NCBI RefSeq assembly: GCF_014145395.1 | Contig: NZ_JACHTE010000001.1 | Span: forward strand, 434,001 to 498,000 | Source of the DNA: Marilutibacter penaei | GTDB taxonomy: Bacteria > Pseudomonadota > Gammaproteobacteria > Xanthomonadales > Xanthomonadaceae | DNA length: 64,000 bases | Direction: 5' to 3' | Shown: positions 36,884 through 47,588 of the stretch, in pieces | Numbering within the stretch: position 1 is the stretch's first letter | Layout of the letters: the number at the start of each line of letters is the position of its first letter | The notes under the pieces: generated by a model | Database searches by the model: none | What the model saw: only the letters and a program-made list of their open reading frames with translations | What the model was told of the DNA's origin: nothing | Translations under genes and position numbers: made by a program

Positions 36884-38161
36884 TCAACGCTCCAGGATCG
36901 CCACCACGCCCATGCCGCCGGCGGTGCAGATCGACACCAGGCAGCGGCCACCCCCACGGGCCTTCAGTTCCTTCGCGGCCGCGGCCACGATGCGCGCACC
37001 GGTGGCGGCGAAGGGATGGCCCGCGGCCAGCGACGAGCCGTTCGGGTTGATCCGGGCCGGATCGATCGCACCCATCGCCGCGTCCAGGCCCAGCCGCGTG
37101 CGGCAGTACTCCTCGCTCTCCCACGCCCGCAGCGTGCACAGCACCTGCGCGGCGAAGGCTTCATGGATCTCGTAGAAGTCGAAGTCCTGCAGGGTGAGGC
37201 CATGGCGCTTCAGCATCTCCGGCACGGCCACGGTCGGGGCCATGAGCAGGCCCTCGCCGTGCACGAAGTCGACCGCCGCCACCTGCGCGTCACGCAGGTA
37301 GCACAACGGCTCATGGCCGCGCGCGCGCGCCCAGTCGTCCGAAGCGAGCAGGCAGGCCGACGCGCCGTCGGTGAGGGGCGTGGAGTTGGCCGCGGTCAGG
37401 GTGCCGCGTCCCGACACCCGGTCGAAGGCGGGCTTCAGCGTCGCCAGCTTCTCCAGCGTCGAGTCGGCGCGCAGGTTGTTGTCGCGCGAGACGCCCCGGA
37501 ACGGCACCACCAGGTCGTCCATGAAGCCGCGATCGTAGGCCGCGGCGAGTTTCTGGTGCGAGGACAGCGCCCAGGCGTCCTGCGCTTCGCGGCCGATGTT
37601 CCACTGCTTGGCCATGTCCTCGCAGTGCTGGCCCATGCTCTTGCCGGTGCGCGGCTCGGCCACGCCCGGGAACTCGGGCTTGAGTTCGCGCAGCGAGAAG
37701 CCCTTGAACGCGGCGAGGCGGCCCTTCATGTCGCGCGCGGCATTGGCCTGCAGCAGGCGGCGGCGCAGCGACTTGCCGTAGACGATCGGCACGTCCGAGG
37801 TGGTGTCCGAACCGCCGCCGATGCCGGCCTCGATCTGCCCGGTGGCGATCTTGTTGCCGACCGTGATGATGGAATCCAGCGAAGTTCCGCACGCGCGCTG
37901 CAGGGTGATGCCGGGCGTCAGTGGCGACAGGCCGGACGACAGCGCCGCCTCGCGGCCGAGGTTCCAGTCGCTGCTGTGCTTGATGACCGCGCCCATCGCG
38001 ACCTCGCCCAACTGCTGCCCGTGCAGCCCGAACTTCTCGACCAGCGCCCCGAGCGTGCGCACCGACATGCCGAGGTTGCCGACGTCCGCATAGGCGGTGT
38101 TCTGGCGACAGAACGGAATGCGGACTCCGCCGAGCACGGCGACGGGACGGGTTGGCTGCAT
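36884..38161 (-). CDS. fadI: Thiolase (acetyl-CoA C-acyltransferase, FadI type)
   Basis: A 425-residue thiolase. The nucleophilic Cys is in LQRACGTSLDS (about residue 96). The second active-site block SLAAGHPFAATGARI is near 378, and CTAGGMGV near 415 carries the acid/base Cys. DFYEIHEAFAAQVLC is the third thiolase motif. Family length and the long loop region fit the FadI/trifunctional beta type, which acts in beta-oxidation, but a fadJ partner is not adjacent. The start at 38161 has GAGGTG just upstream; a longer in-frame ATG is less likely. Confidence 0.85.
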   Translation of the reverse strand: MQPTRPVAVLGGVRIPFCRQNTAYADVGNLGMSVRTLGALVEKFGLHGQQLGEVAMGAVIKHSSDWNLGREAALSSGLSPLTPGITLQRACGTSLDSIITVGNKIATGQIEAGIGGGSDTTSDVPIVYGKSLRRRLLQANAARDMKGRLAAFKGFSLRELKPEFPGVAEPRTGKSMGQHCEDMAKQWNIGREAQDAWALSSHQKLAAAYDRGFMDDLVVPFRGVSRDNNLRADSTLEKLATLKPAFDRVSGRGTLTAANSTPLTDGASACLLASDDWARARGHEPLCYLRDAQVAAVDFVHGEGLLMAPTVAVPEMLKRHGLTLQDFDFYEIHEAFAAQVLCTLRAWESEEYCRTRLGLDAAMGAIDPARINPNGSSLAAGHPFAATGARIVAAAAKELKARGGGRCLVSICTAGGMGVVAILER

Positions 38162-38319
38162 CGGGACACCTCGGGCTTGGTCATCGGGCCGTGGAACTAG
38201 AATGCTCTTCACGGCGTGGGGGCATAATGAATATCGCGCGTCGACACCTCGCGGAACCGCGGGGCCCCGGCGAGTGTAGCGCCGCCTCCCCCATCAACCA
38301 AACGGTACCGTATCCTCCG

Positions 38320-39237
38320 ATGATCGATGCCTCCGATCCCGCACGCGACGCCGCCCTCGCCCCCTTGCACGTGCTGGGCGCGCTCGCGCTGGAGCTGACC
38401 GCCGGAGCCGAGGTCGCGCGGACAGGACTGCCGCAGGGCGACGCCGGCCACCTGGCCGCCCGCATCGCCGCGGACCTGGAGGCGCTGGAACCGGAGGCCT
38501 CGCGCCTGGACCTGGTCATGGTGGGCGCCCACTACGATCCGGTGGAGTTGCTGCGCCCCGGCTGGCCCCTCCATCACCAACTGGACGAACTGGCCGCCCG
38601 CGCCCCGCGCGACGGTACCCACGGTGGTCGCGTGATCGCCTTCGGCAGCCATGACGAACGCCTGCCCGGCGCCCTGATGCCCTCGCCCGACCACCTGGGC
38701 GGCACCTTGCGGCTGGTGCCCTTCCTGCTGTCCGGCGTCCCCGGGGACGTCGAACCGGTCGGCGACCGGCTGGAGGCGGTGCTGCTGGAGCAGGGCATGG
38801 CCGGCGCCGAAACCGCGCTCGACGCACAGGTGGCCTTCGGCGTCCGGGTGGAGCACGCGCGCTACCTGACCATCCACGACCTCACCGCGATGACCTCGAT
38901 GCAGTACGACCATGCCGGCCTCGGCGCGCTGTGGCCGGTGCTGGAAACCGCACTGCTCGAACCGGACGGCGACGCATGGCTGGATGCCCCGCCGGAGCCG
39001 CTGGTCCACTACGCCGGAGGCGAGGCCCGGATCGCCTTGTTCAGCCCCCAGGCGTGGCATGCCCGCTACGCCCCCGGCACGCCCTGCGACACGCCCGACG
39101 GTCGTGACCGCCTGGAGCGGCGCTACCAGCATTTCCAGGCACGCCAGCACCAGATCGCCGCCGTGCTGGGCGCCCATGGCGTCGCGGTCAACTTCGTCCA
39201 CTGCGACAGCGCCGAAGGCTGCCGGGACGCGCTCTGA
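38320..39237 (+). CDS. Hypothetical protein divergent from fadI
   Basis: A 305-residue soluble, acidic protein that I do not recognise. It has no signal peptide or membrane helix. The N-terminal third is helical and Ala/Leu-rich; later parts mix strands and loops (LRLVPFLLSGVPGDVEPVG, YLTIHDLTAMTSMQYDHAGLG) and hold several His residues. The start at 38320 was chosen because upstream in-frame codons read through a low-complexity leader. It is separated from fadI by 158 bases that must hold both promoters. Confidence 0.7.
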   Translation: MIDASDPARDAALAPLHVLGALALELTAGAEVARTGLPQGDAGHLAARIAADLEALEPEASRLDLVMVGAHYDPVELLRPGWPLHHQLDELAARAPRDGTHGGRVIAFGSHDERLPGALMPSPDHLGGTLRLVPFLLSGVPGDVEPVGDRLEAVLLEQGMAGAETALDAQVAFGVRVEHARYLTIHDLTAMTSMQYDHAGLGALWPVLETALLEPDGDAWLDAPPEPLVHYAGGEARIALFSPQAWHARYAPGTPCDTPDGRDRLERRYQHFQARQHQIAAVLGAHGVAVNFVHCDSAEGCRDAL

Positions 39238-39251
39238 GGTCGGCGCGCGGA

Positions 39252-39274
39252 CGCCCCGCCGGGATGGCGGGGCG
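39252..39274. terminator. Strong hairpin between convergent genes
   Basis: CGCCCCGCC (39252-39260) and GGCGGGGCG (39266-39274) form a nine-base-pair GC stem with a five-base loop between two converging stops. There is no T-run on either side, so termination activity is only inferred from its position. Confidence 0.45.
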
Positions 39275-39282
39275 AGGTCGCC

Positions 39283-39765
39283 TCAGAACCCGGCTTCGAA
39301 GATGCGGTAGCCGGCGTCGTCCATGCCCAGCGCGCGGTAAGTGCGCTGGGCATTTTCGTTCTCGCGTTCCACGTACAGCCGCAGGCCGATCACGCCGGGC
39401 GTAGCGCGCGCCTGCGCCTCGACATGGCGGTACAGCGCGCGGTACACGCCCGCGCGCCGATGCGCCGGTGCCACGTAGACGCTCTGTATCCACCACCAGT
39501 CCCCGTTGCGCCAGTCGCTCCATTCGCGCGTGAGCATCAGCGTGCCGACCGGGACCGAGACCACCTCGTTGCCCGCCACCGGGGCGTCCTGCATGGCCAC
39601 CAGGTACCGGGCCCGGGACGGATCGGCGATGCCCGCGCGGACCCCGGCCAGCACGGTTTCGGCGTCCAGCCGCTTGTGCTCGGTCTCCCAGGCCATGGCG
39701 GACGCCCATTCGGCCAGCAGGACCGCATCGCCCACGGCCGCGTCGCGGATGCGCAAATGCGTCAC
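39283..39765 (-). CDS. GNAT-family N-acetyltransferase
   Basis: A 160-residue acetyltransferase. WWWIQSVYVAPAHRRAGVYRALY is the GNAT motif A with the acetyl-CoA pyrophosphate-binding Q/RxxGxx-like loop (HRRAGV, about residues 101-106). The LYVERENENAQRTYRALGM block is motif B with the typical Asn/Tyr pair. The acceptor substrate is not predictable. It follows sodC by eight bases on the same strand and may be co-transcribed with it. Confidence 0.9.
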   Translation of the reverse strand: MTHLRIRDAAVGDAVLLAEWASAMAWETEHKRLDAETVLAGVRAGIADPSRARYLVAMQDAPVAGNEVVSVPVGTLMLTREWSDWRNGDWWWIQSVYVAPAHRRAGVYRALYRHVEAQARATPGVIGLRLYVERENENAQRTYRALGMDDAGYRIFEAGF

Positions 39766-39773
39766 TGGAGCGC

Positions 39774-40367
39774 TCAGCGGGTCACCCGGATCACGCCGCA
39801 GGCAACGCGCTTGCCGGCGTTCCCGGACGGCTGGCTGGTGTAGTCGTCGGCGGCCGCATGCACGATCACCGCGCGCCCGTCGACGTCGTTGAACGCCCCA
39901 CCACCCAGGGTGACGCCCTCGGCATGCACGTTGACCTGCGCCACGCCCTCGCCGTTGGCATTGATGTTGTCCATGTCGCCGCCGTGGTGCGGGCCCTGGC
40001 CGACCCGTCCATGCGGGTTGCCGGCCGGGTTGAAGTGGCCGCCGGCACTGCTCGCATCCACCGCGCTGCAGTCGCCGGTCTCATGGATGTGGATGGCGTG
40101 CAGACCGCCGGGCGTCAGTCCGCCGATCTCGCCGCCGAGGTACACGCCGTCGGCGCCGGGACGCAGGTTGAGCCGGCCGCTGACCAGGCTGGCCGAAGCC
40201 GCGGTCAGGATGACCTCGCCGGCCTGGGCGGTGGACACGGGGGCCGCCGCCGGCGGCGCCTCCGGCTTCGGCTCGGGCGTGCTGCCGCAGGCGGCCAGCA
40301 GCGCCACGGCGGCGGCCGTGGCGAGCACGCGGGCCGGACGAAGGACGGGGGAAGGGGATCGCGTCAT
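39774..40367 (-). CDS. sodC: Copper/zinc superoxide dismutase, lipoprotein form
   Basis: A 197-residue periplasmic or outer-membrane SOD. The signal peptide ends in lipobox LLAAC (Cys near residue 27) and is followed by a Pro/Ala linker. Metal ligands are visible: HAIHIHETGDC (copper His pair and first disulphide Cys), GGHFNP and PHGR (bridging and zinc His), VIVHAAADDY and the second Cys in RVACGVIRV. The ATG at 40367 follows AAGGAG. It should protect the envelope against superoxide. Confidence 0.95.
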   Translation of the reverse strand: MTRSPSPVLRPARVLATAAAVALLAACGSTPEPKPEAPPAAAPVSTAQAGEVILTAASASLVSGRLNLRPGADGVYLGGEIGGLTPGGLHAIHIHETGDCSAVDASSAGGHFNPAGNPHGRVGQGPHHGGDMDNINANGEGVAQVNVHAEGVTLGGGAFNDVDGRAVIVHAAADDYTSQPSGNAGKRVACGVIRVTR

Positions 40368-40474
40368 CTCAAACTCTCCTTGGCAGGTACGGCGTGCCTT
40401 CGGGTTCGACACGCGCAACGAAGTGGGGGCCACGCTACGTGGGAAGGGGTTCATCGCGGGTGAATCCGCGGACG

Positions 40475-41892
<1,418 letters not shown>

Positions 41893-41896
<4 letters not shown>

Positions 41897-42945
41897 GCCG
41901 CGACCTCCTCGGCCACCGTCGCCGGCAGCGGCAACAGCAGGGTGAACACGGTATGCCCGGGGCGCGACCGGTAGGCGAGCGAGCCGCGGTGCTCGCGCGC
42001 GACCTGCTGCGCCAATGCCAGGCCCAGCCCGCTGCCTTCCGCGCGCCCGGACACCAGCGGCAGGAACAGGCGTTCGGCGAGGGCATCCGGCACGCCGTGG
42101 CCGTCGTCGACGATTTCCAGCCGCATCGCCATCGGGTGCACGTCATCACCGATCCGCACGCCATGCTCGGCCCGGGTACGCAGGGTGACGTGGGTGGCGC
42201 CGGCCTCCAGCGCATTGCGCGCAAGATTCAGCACCGCCTGCACCAGCCGGTCGGCATCGCCCATCAGTTCGGGCAGGCTGGGGTCGTAGTCGCGCAGCAG
42301 GCGCACCGCCCAGCCGGCATCGTTCTCGGCCAGGCGCAGCACGCGCTCGAGCACCGCGTGGATGTTCAGCGGTGCATGCGGGCGCGATGGCGAAGGGCTC
42401 AACAACTGGTCGACCAGGGCCGCCAGCCGCGCGACCTCGTCCTCGACCAGGGCCACCAGCTCGCGCGACTCATCGTCGTCGACCCGGCGTGCGAGCAACT
42501 GGGCCGCGCCCTTGAGCCCGGCCAGCGGGTTGCGCAGCTCATGCGCCAGGCCCTTCAGCGACGCCGACAGGACCGAGGGCAACAGCAGGGCGGGGTCGTC
42601 GCCGGGGAACTCGTCGACCGGATGCGCTTCCAGCTGCCAGCCGCCGTCGGCATGGCGGGTCAGCCAGACGTCGGCGAAGCACTCTTCATGGTCGGTGAAG
42701 CGCAGTCGCGTGCGGCGGATCCGCAGCGGTGCGTCGCCGGCCGGCTGGCGCTCCAGGGCCTGCGCAAGGCGGCCATCGCCGGCATCCAGCGCGGCCATCG
42801 GCCAGCCCTGCAGGCGCCGCGCGCTGACGCCCAGCCAGCGCGACATGGCGGCGTTGCAGGCGACGATGCCACCCTCCGCATCGCACCATGCGAGCGGCGT
42901 GGTCAGGGCGTCGAAAGCGTCATCGGAAGGCAGCGGCGCGCGCAT
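41893..42945 (-). CDS. ntrB: Nitrogen regulation sensor kinase NtrB
   Basis: A 350-residue soluble histidine kinase without membrane helices. An N-terminal PAS domain covers about 10-115. The phospho-acceptor His135 is in GLAHELRNPLAGLKG. The catalytic domain has the N-box NLARNALEAGA and G-boxes DDGHGVP and GSGLGLALA. By homology it phosphorylates NtrC under nitrogen limitation and is inhibited by PII protein GlnK/GlnB. It starts 41 bases from the divergent OGT-like gene. Confidence 0.95.
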
Positions 42946-42986
42946 CGCACCATCTTAGTGCAGCGGCGAGCGGATAGACTCCCCGA

Positions 42987-44732
42987 ATGGATGCGCACTG
43001 CACCTCCCAGGCCCGGCAACAGCTGCAACGCGGCGATGTCGGCGCCGCCCTGCAGGGCCTGCAGGCGGCCCTCACCGCCTCGCCCCCGTGGCCGCAGTCC
43101 TTGAAACTGCTCGCACGCCTCGCGCTGCACCAGCAGCTACGCGCGCTGGCCGCACAGGCGCTCGACGTGCTCGAACACGCCTGTCAGGACGACGCGGAGG
43201 TCCACGCGTTGCGGGCGGCGGAGGCGAAGCTGGGCGGCGATGCGGCCGGCGTCGAAGCCGCCGCACGGCGCGCGCTGGCCTTGCAGCCCGGCGATCCGCT
43301 GGCCACCGCCCTGCTGGCCGAAGCACTGCGCGACCAGCTCAGGATCGAAGACGCGATCGCCGCGGCGAACGCGGCGATCGCGCGCAACCCGGCCGACTGG
43401 GGCAGCCGCCTGGCGCGCGCGGATGCCCGGCTGTTCGCCGGGGACGCGGACCGCGCAGCGGAGGACGCCGACGCCGCCACCCGCAGCACATCCGCGCTCG
43501 CGGCACGGCAGTTGGCCGCGCTGGCCCGCCTGTACCTGGACGAGCCGGCCAGCGCCGGCGAGGCCACGGCTGCCGCGCGGGCCACGCTCGACGCGCACCA
43601 GGCCCTTGCGCGCGGCATCCCGCCCCTGCGCCTGCCGCCGCCCGCCGCGTTGCCGGTACCGGGCACGCGGCCCTTGCGGGTGGCCCTGCTCTCGCCCGAC
43701 CTGCGCCGGCATCCCGTCGGCCAGTTCGTCGAGCCCCTGCTCGCCGGCCACGACCCGGCGCGCCTGCAGCTGCTGTGTTTCAGCGATGGCGCGCCGGATG
43801 CGGCCAGCGCGCGCCTGCGGACCCTGGCAACCGGCTGGCACGACATCCGCGGCCGCAGCGACGCAGACGTCGCGGGGCTGATGCGCCAGGCCGGTATCGA
43901 CGTGCTGCTCGACCTCGCCGGCCACACCTCGGGCAGCCGGCCGCAACTGCTCGCCAGCCGCGTCGCGGCGCGGCAGTACGGCTGGCTGGGCTATCTGTTC
44001 GACCCGGGCTTCGCGAGCTGCGACGGCGTGATCGGTGATGCGGCGAACCTGCCGCCGGGCACGCCGTCGGCCCGTACCGCATTGCAGCTCCCGGACAGTT
44101 TCCTGTGCCACCTGCCGCCAAACGAGGCCCCGCCTGTCGCGGCACGCAACGACGGCCCGGTGGTCTTCGGCAGCTTCAACCACCTGGCGAAGCTGTCGCC
44201 GCGCACCGTCGCATTGTGGACGCGCACCGTGGACGCGGTGCCCGGCAGCCGCCTCGCGTTGTGTGCCCTGGGGCTGGCCGACGCCGGTACCCGCGAGCGC
44301 ATCCGCGCGCGCTTCGTGGCGGCCGGCCTCGCGCCCGACCGGCTCGACCTCTGGCCGCCGGTGACGGCACGCCCCTCCGACTTCCTCGCGCTGTACGACC
44401 GCATCGACATCGCCCTGGACCCGTTGCCGTTCAATGGCGGCACCACCACCCTGCAGGCCCTCTGGCAGGGCGTGCCGGTGCTGACCCGGCCGGGCGTCCG
44501 CATGGCCGCACGGAGTGGTGCCTCGATCCTGCGCCAGGCCGGCCTCGACGACTGGATCGCCGACGACGACGCGGCCTTCGTCGCCCTCGCGCGCCGCTGG
44601 GCCACCGATGTCGACGGACGCCGGCAACTGCGCACCACGCTGCGCGAACGCCTCGTCGACAGCGGCCTGTGCGATGCGCGGCGCTTCGCGAACGGCTTCG
44701 CCGGGCTGCTCGAACACCACGCGCACCCCTGA
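42987..44732 (+). CDS. TPR protein with SPINDLY/OGT-type glycosyltransferase domain
   Basis: A 581-residue protein. TPR-like helical repeats fill the first 200 residues. The C-terminal two thirds match bacterial O-GlcNAc-transferase-like proteins of glycosyltransferase family 41. Support comes from VALLSPDLRRHPVGQFVEPLL at about 230, DVLLDLAGHTSGSRPQLLASR near 305, and VVFGSFNHLAKLSPRTVALW near 392. The sugar-nucleotide-binding region LDPLPFNGGTTTLQALWQGVPVLT lies near 475. The usual substrates would be UDP-GlcNAc and Ser/Thr of proteins; targets here are unknown. It sits inside the nitrogen-control block. Confidence 0.85.
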   Translation: MDAHCTSQARQQLQRGDVGAALQGLQAALTASPPWPQSLKLLARLALHQQLRALAAQALDVLEHACQDDAEVHALRAAEAKLGGDAAGVEAAARRALALQPGDPLATALLAEALRDQLRIEDAIAAANAAIARNPADWGSRLARADARLFAGDADRAAEDADAATRSTSALAARQLAALARLYLDEPASAGEATAAARATLDAHQALARGIPPLRLPPPAALPVPGTRPLRVALLSPDLRRHPVGQFVEPLLAGHDPARLQLLCFSDGAPDAASARLRTLATGWHDIRGRSDADVAGLMRQAGIDVLLDLAGHTSGSRPQLLASRVAARQYGWLGYLFDPGFASCDGVIGDAANLPPGTPSARTALQLPDSFLCHLPPNEAPPVAARNDGPVVFGSFNHLAKLSPRTVALWTRTVDAVPGSRLALCALGLADAGTRERIRARFVAAGLAPDRLDLWPPVTARPSDFLALYDRIDIALDPLPFNGGTTTLQALWQGVPVLTRPGVRMAARSGASILRQAGLDDWIADDDAAFVALARRWATDVDGRRQLRTTLRERLVDSGLCDARRFANGFAGLLEHHAHP

Positions 44733-44799
44733 CGTGCAACGGGCCGGACGGTTGCCCGCCCGGCCCGCTGCGTTTCCCTGGGAGGGGAACGGGTCGCGA

Positions 44800-46182
44800 T
44801 CAGCTCTCGTAAGCGGATTCGCCGTGCGAGTTGATGTCCAGGCCTTCGCGCTCGGTCTCCTCGTTCACGCGCAGGCCGACGGTGGCCTTGACGATGAAGA
44901 AGGCGACCAGGGCCACCAGGCCCGACCAGCCGATGGTGATCAGTACACCCAGCGTCTGCACCCATACCTGCGCGCCGATCGAGAAATCATCGCCGCCGGT
45001 GCCGCCCAGGCCGGGTGCGGTGAACACGCCGGTCAGGATCGCGCCGATGATGCCGCCCAGGCCGTGCACGCCGAACACGTCGAGCGAGTCATCGGCGTTG
45101 AGCAGGCGCTTCAGGCCGGTGACGCCCCACACGCAGAGGGCACCGGCGATCAGGCCGATCAGGATCGCGCCCATCGGGCCGACGCTGCCGCAAGCCGGGG
45201 TGATCGCGACCAGGCCGGCGACCACGCCCGAGGCCGCACCCAGCATCGACGGCTTGCCCTTGGTGATCGCTTCCACCGCGCTCCACGACAGCGCCGCCGC
45301 CGCCGGGGCCAGCAGGGTGTTGAGGAAGGCCAGCGCCGCACCCGAGGTCGCCTCGAGGTTGGAGCCGGCGTTGAAGCCGAACCAGCCCACCCACAGCAGC
45401 GCCGCGCCGACCATGGTGAAGGTCAGGTTGTGCGGCTTGATCGCCTCGCGGCCGTAGCCGGTGCGCTTGCCGATCATCCACGCGCCCACCAGGCCCGCGA
45501 CCGCGGCGTTGATGTGCACCACCGTGCCGCCGGCGAAGTCCAGCGCGCCGTGGCCGAGCAGGTAGCCACCGGCACCCCAGACCATGTGCGCGATCGGCAG
45601 GTAGGCGAAGGTGAACCACAGCACCGAGAACAGCAGCACCGCGCTGAACTTGATGCGCTCGGCGAAGGAGCCGACGATCAGCGCCGTGGTGATGCCCGCG
45701 AACGTCGCCTGGAACGCGATGAACACGTACTCGGGCAGTTTCACGTTGTCGGTGAAGGTGTCGGCCAGCGAATCGGGCGTGACGCCCGCCAGGAACAGCT
45801 TGTCGAAGCCGGCGATGATCAGGCCTTCGCCGCCGAAGGCGAGCGAATAGCCGTAGATCGCCCACAGCAGCACGATCACCGAGAACACCGCGGTCACCTG
45901 CATCAGCACCGACAGCACGTTCTTGGCACGCACCAGGCCCCCGTAGAACAGGGCCAGGCCCGGGATGGTCATCAGCACCACCAGCAGGGTCGACACCATC
46001 AGCCAGGCGACGTCGCCCTTGTCGACGATCGGCGCGGCCGCGGCCGCGGCATCGGCTGCCTGGGCCAGGCCGTCCTGTGCCTGCGCGGCGGTGGCCACCA
46101 GCAGGCCTGCGAACGGCATGAGGCGGGCCGCCGTGCGTCCCCACGCACGACGGGACGGGGTGGCTGCATCGAGCGTGTTCAT
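44800..46182 (-). CDS. amtB: Ammonium transporter
   Basis: A 460-residue Amt/MEP/Rh channel. A signal peptide is followed by eleven membrane helices. The region ALDFAGGTVVHINAAVAGLVGAW holds the first pore-His-flanking motif, GVHGLGGIIGAIL the second, and GGLVRAKNVLSVLMQ the conserved early helix. A basic/acidic C-terminal tail (LRVNEETEREGLDINSHGESAYES, in two blocks) is the GlnK contact region. The start at 46182 was chosen because it begins the signal peptide and has GAGGC upstream; an earlier ATG at 46215 overlaps glnK. Confidence 0.95.
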   Translation of the reverse strand: MNTLDAATPSRRAWGRTAARLMPFAGLLVATAAQAQDGLAQAADAAAAAAPIVDKGDVAWLMVSTLLVVLMTIPGLALFYGGLVRAKNVLSVLMQVTAVFSVIVLLWAIYGYSLAFGGEGLIIAGFDKLFLAGVTPDSLADTFTDNVKLPEYVFIAFQATFAGITTALIVGSFAERIKFSAVLLFSVLWFTFAYLPIAHMVWGAGGYLLGHGALDFAGGTVVHINAAVAGLVGAWMIGKRTGYGREAIKPHNLTFTMVGAALLWVGWFGFNAGSNLEATSGAALAFLNTLLAPAAAALSWSAVEAITKGKPSMLGAASGVVAGLVAITPACGSVGPMGAILIGLIAGALCVWGVTGLKRLLNADDSLDVFGVHGLGGIIGAILTGVFTAPGLGGTGGDDFSIGAQVWVQTLGVLITIGWSGLVALVAFFIVKATVGLRVNEETEREGLDINSHGESAYES

Positions 46183-46201
46183 CGCGTGCCTCGTGTCGGA
46201 A

Positions 46202-46540
<339 letters not shown>

Positions 46541-46586
46541 TCACATGCTCCGTGGCGGCAGCCCCCGCTGCCGGTGAAGGTGGGTG

Positions 46587-47330
46587 TCAGAACGATTTGG
46601 TGAGCGCGAAGGTCCAGGTGGCGTCCGGGCCGATCAGGTCCTCGTCGTTGTAGGCGACCGCGATGTCGAAGCCGTTCTCGAACGCCTTGCCGACGCCGAG
46701 CTTCCAGTAGGCGTAGTCGCCGCCATCGACGTTCTCGACCCACTGCTTGCCGACCGCGGCGTCGAAGGTCCAGCTCGGCACGAATTCCCAGCTCGCGCCG
46801 AGGTCGAGCGCACTGCTGCCATCCGAATCCGGGATGCCGAACAGGTCGGTGACCGCGTAGGAGTACTTGGCCGACAGGAACGACCAGCCGAGCCCGAAGT
46901 AGACCTCGGTGGTATCCGCGCTGTTGAAGCCGGACGGATAGTCGCCGGGGTACCAGTAGTAGATGGCACCGACGTCCCAGCCGAAGCCGCTGTCGCCGAA
47001 GTCCCCGCGGAACCCGAGGTAGCCGTCCAGCTCGACCTGGCTGGAGATGTCCGGATCGGAATCCGACAGCCAGCTGATGCTGCTGCCCCAGCCGCCGACG
47101 TAGAACCCGCCGTCGGTCGCGTACTCGATGCCGCCCTGCAGGGCCGGCTCCTCGTTGGTCTGCGTGATGCCCCGGAACAGGTAATCGCTGGTCAGCGTCA
47201 CCGACCCCGACCACTCCCCGGCATGGGCCTGGCCCATGCCCATCGCGACCAGCAGCGCCACGATGGCGGCCGGCGCCTTCCCCTTGCGGATCGAACCACG
47301 TGCTTTCTTGTTGTTGATGCTGGACGACAT
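46587..47330 (-). CDS. TorF-family putative porin (TIGR02001-like)
   Basis: A 247-residue outer-membrane protein. A basic signal peptide is cleaved near AHA (about 37). EWSGSVTLTSDYLFRGITQTNEEPALQGGIEY is the hallmark opening of this family (read in blocks around 40-70). A barrel of short strands ends in FALTKSF. It precedes glnK-amtB, as in many relatives, suggesting passage of ammonium or another nitrogen source across the outer membrane; this is inferred from context. No sigma-54 promoter was seen upstream. Confidence 0.85.
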   Translation of the reverse strand: MSSSINNKKARGSIRKGKAPAAIVALLVAMGMGQAHAGEWSGSVTLTSDYLFRGITQTNEEPALQGGIEYATDGGFYVGGWGSSISWLSDSDPDISSQVELDGYLGFRGDFGDSGFGWDVGAIYYWYPGDYPSGFNSADTTEVYFGLGWSFLSAKYSYAVTDLFGIPDSDGSSALDLGASWEFVPSWTFDAAVGKQWVENVDGGDYAYWKLGVGKAFENGFDIAVAYNDEDLIGPDATWTFALTKSF

Positions 47331-47552
47331 GACGCGGGCTCCTCATAAGCGGTGGCCCCTCCCGTGGTCATTGCTTCGTTCGCATGCGCCGGCGGTCTGC
47401 GCGCCGTGCGCTTTCTCCGGGCCGCACGGGCCCGCGACGGACCTGGCCCGTCGTTTTTCGTCCTCCTGGTTGTCGGTGGATGCGGCCGCCCCCGCGGCCC
47501 GCGACCGGTGGCGGGACCGGGTCTGCGTCCGGTTCACCGCCCCCGCAAACGA

Positions 47553-47579
47553 CACGGCCGCATCAGTGATGCGGCCGTG
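47553..47579 (-). terminator. Terminator hairpin after glnA
   Basis: A 13-base-pair perfect inverted repeat (CACGGCCGCATCA/TGATGCGGCCGTG) with one unpaired base between arms lies 10 bases beyond the glnA stop. On the minus strand it is followed by TCGTTTG, only a weak T-run. The stem is strong and the position fits a terminator. Confidence 0.7.
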
Positions 47580-47588
47580 CGGGTTGGA

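Noticed and set aside
47331-47552. Second sigma-54 promoter in front of the porin-glnK-amtB genes
   Set aside because: I searched both strands by eye for GG-N10-GC spacing with TTGGCAC/TTGC character and found no acceptable match.
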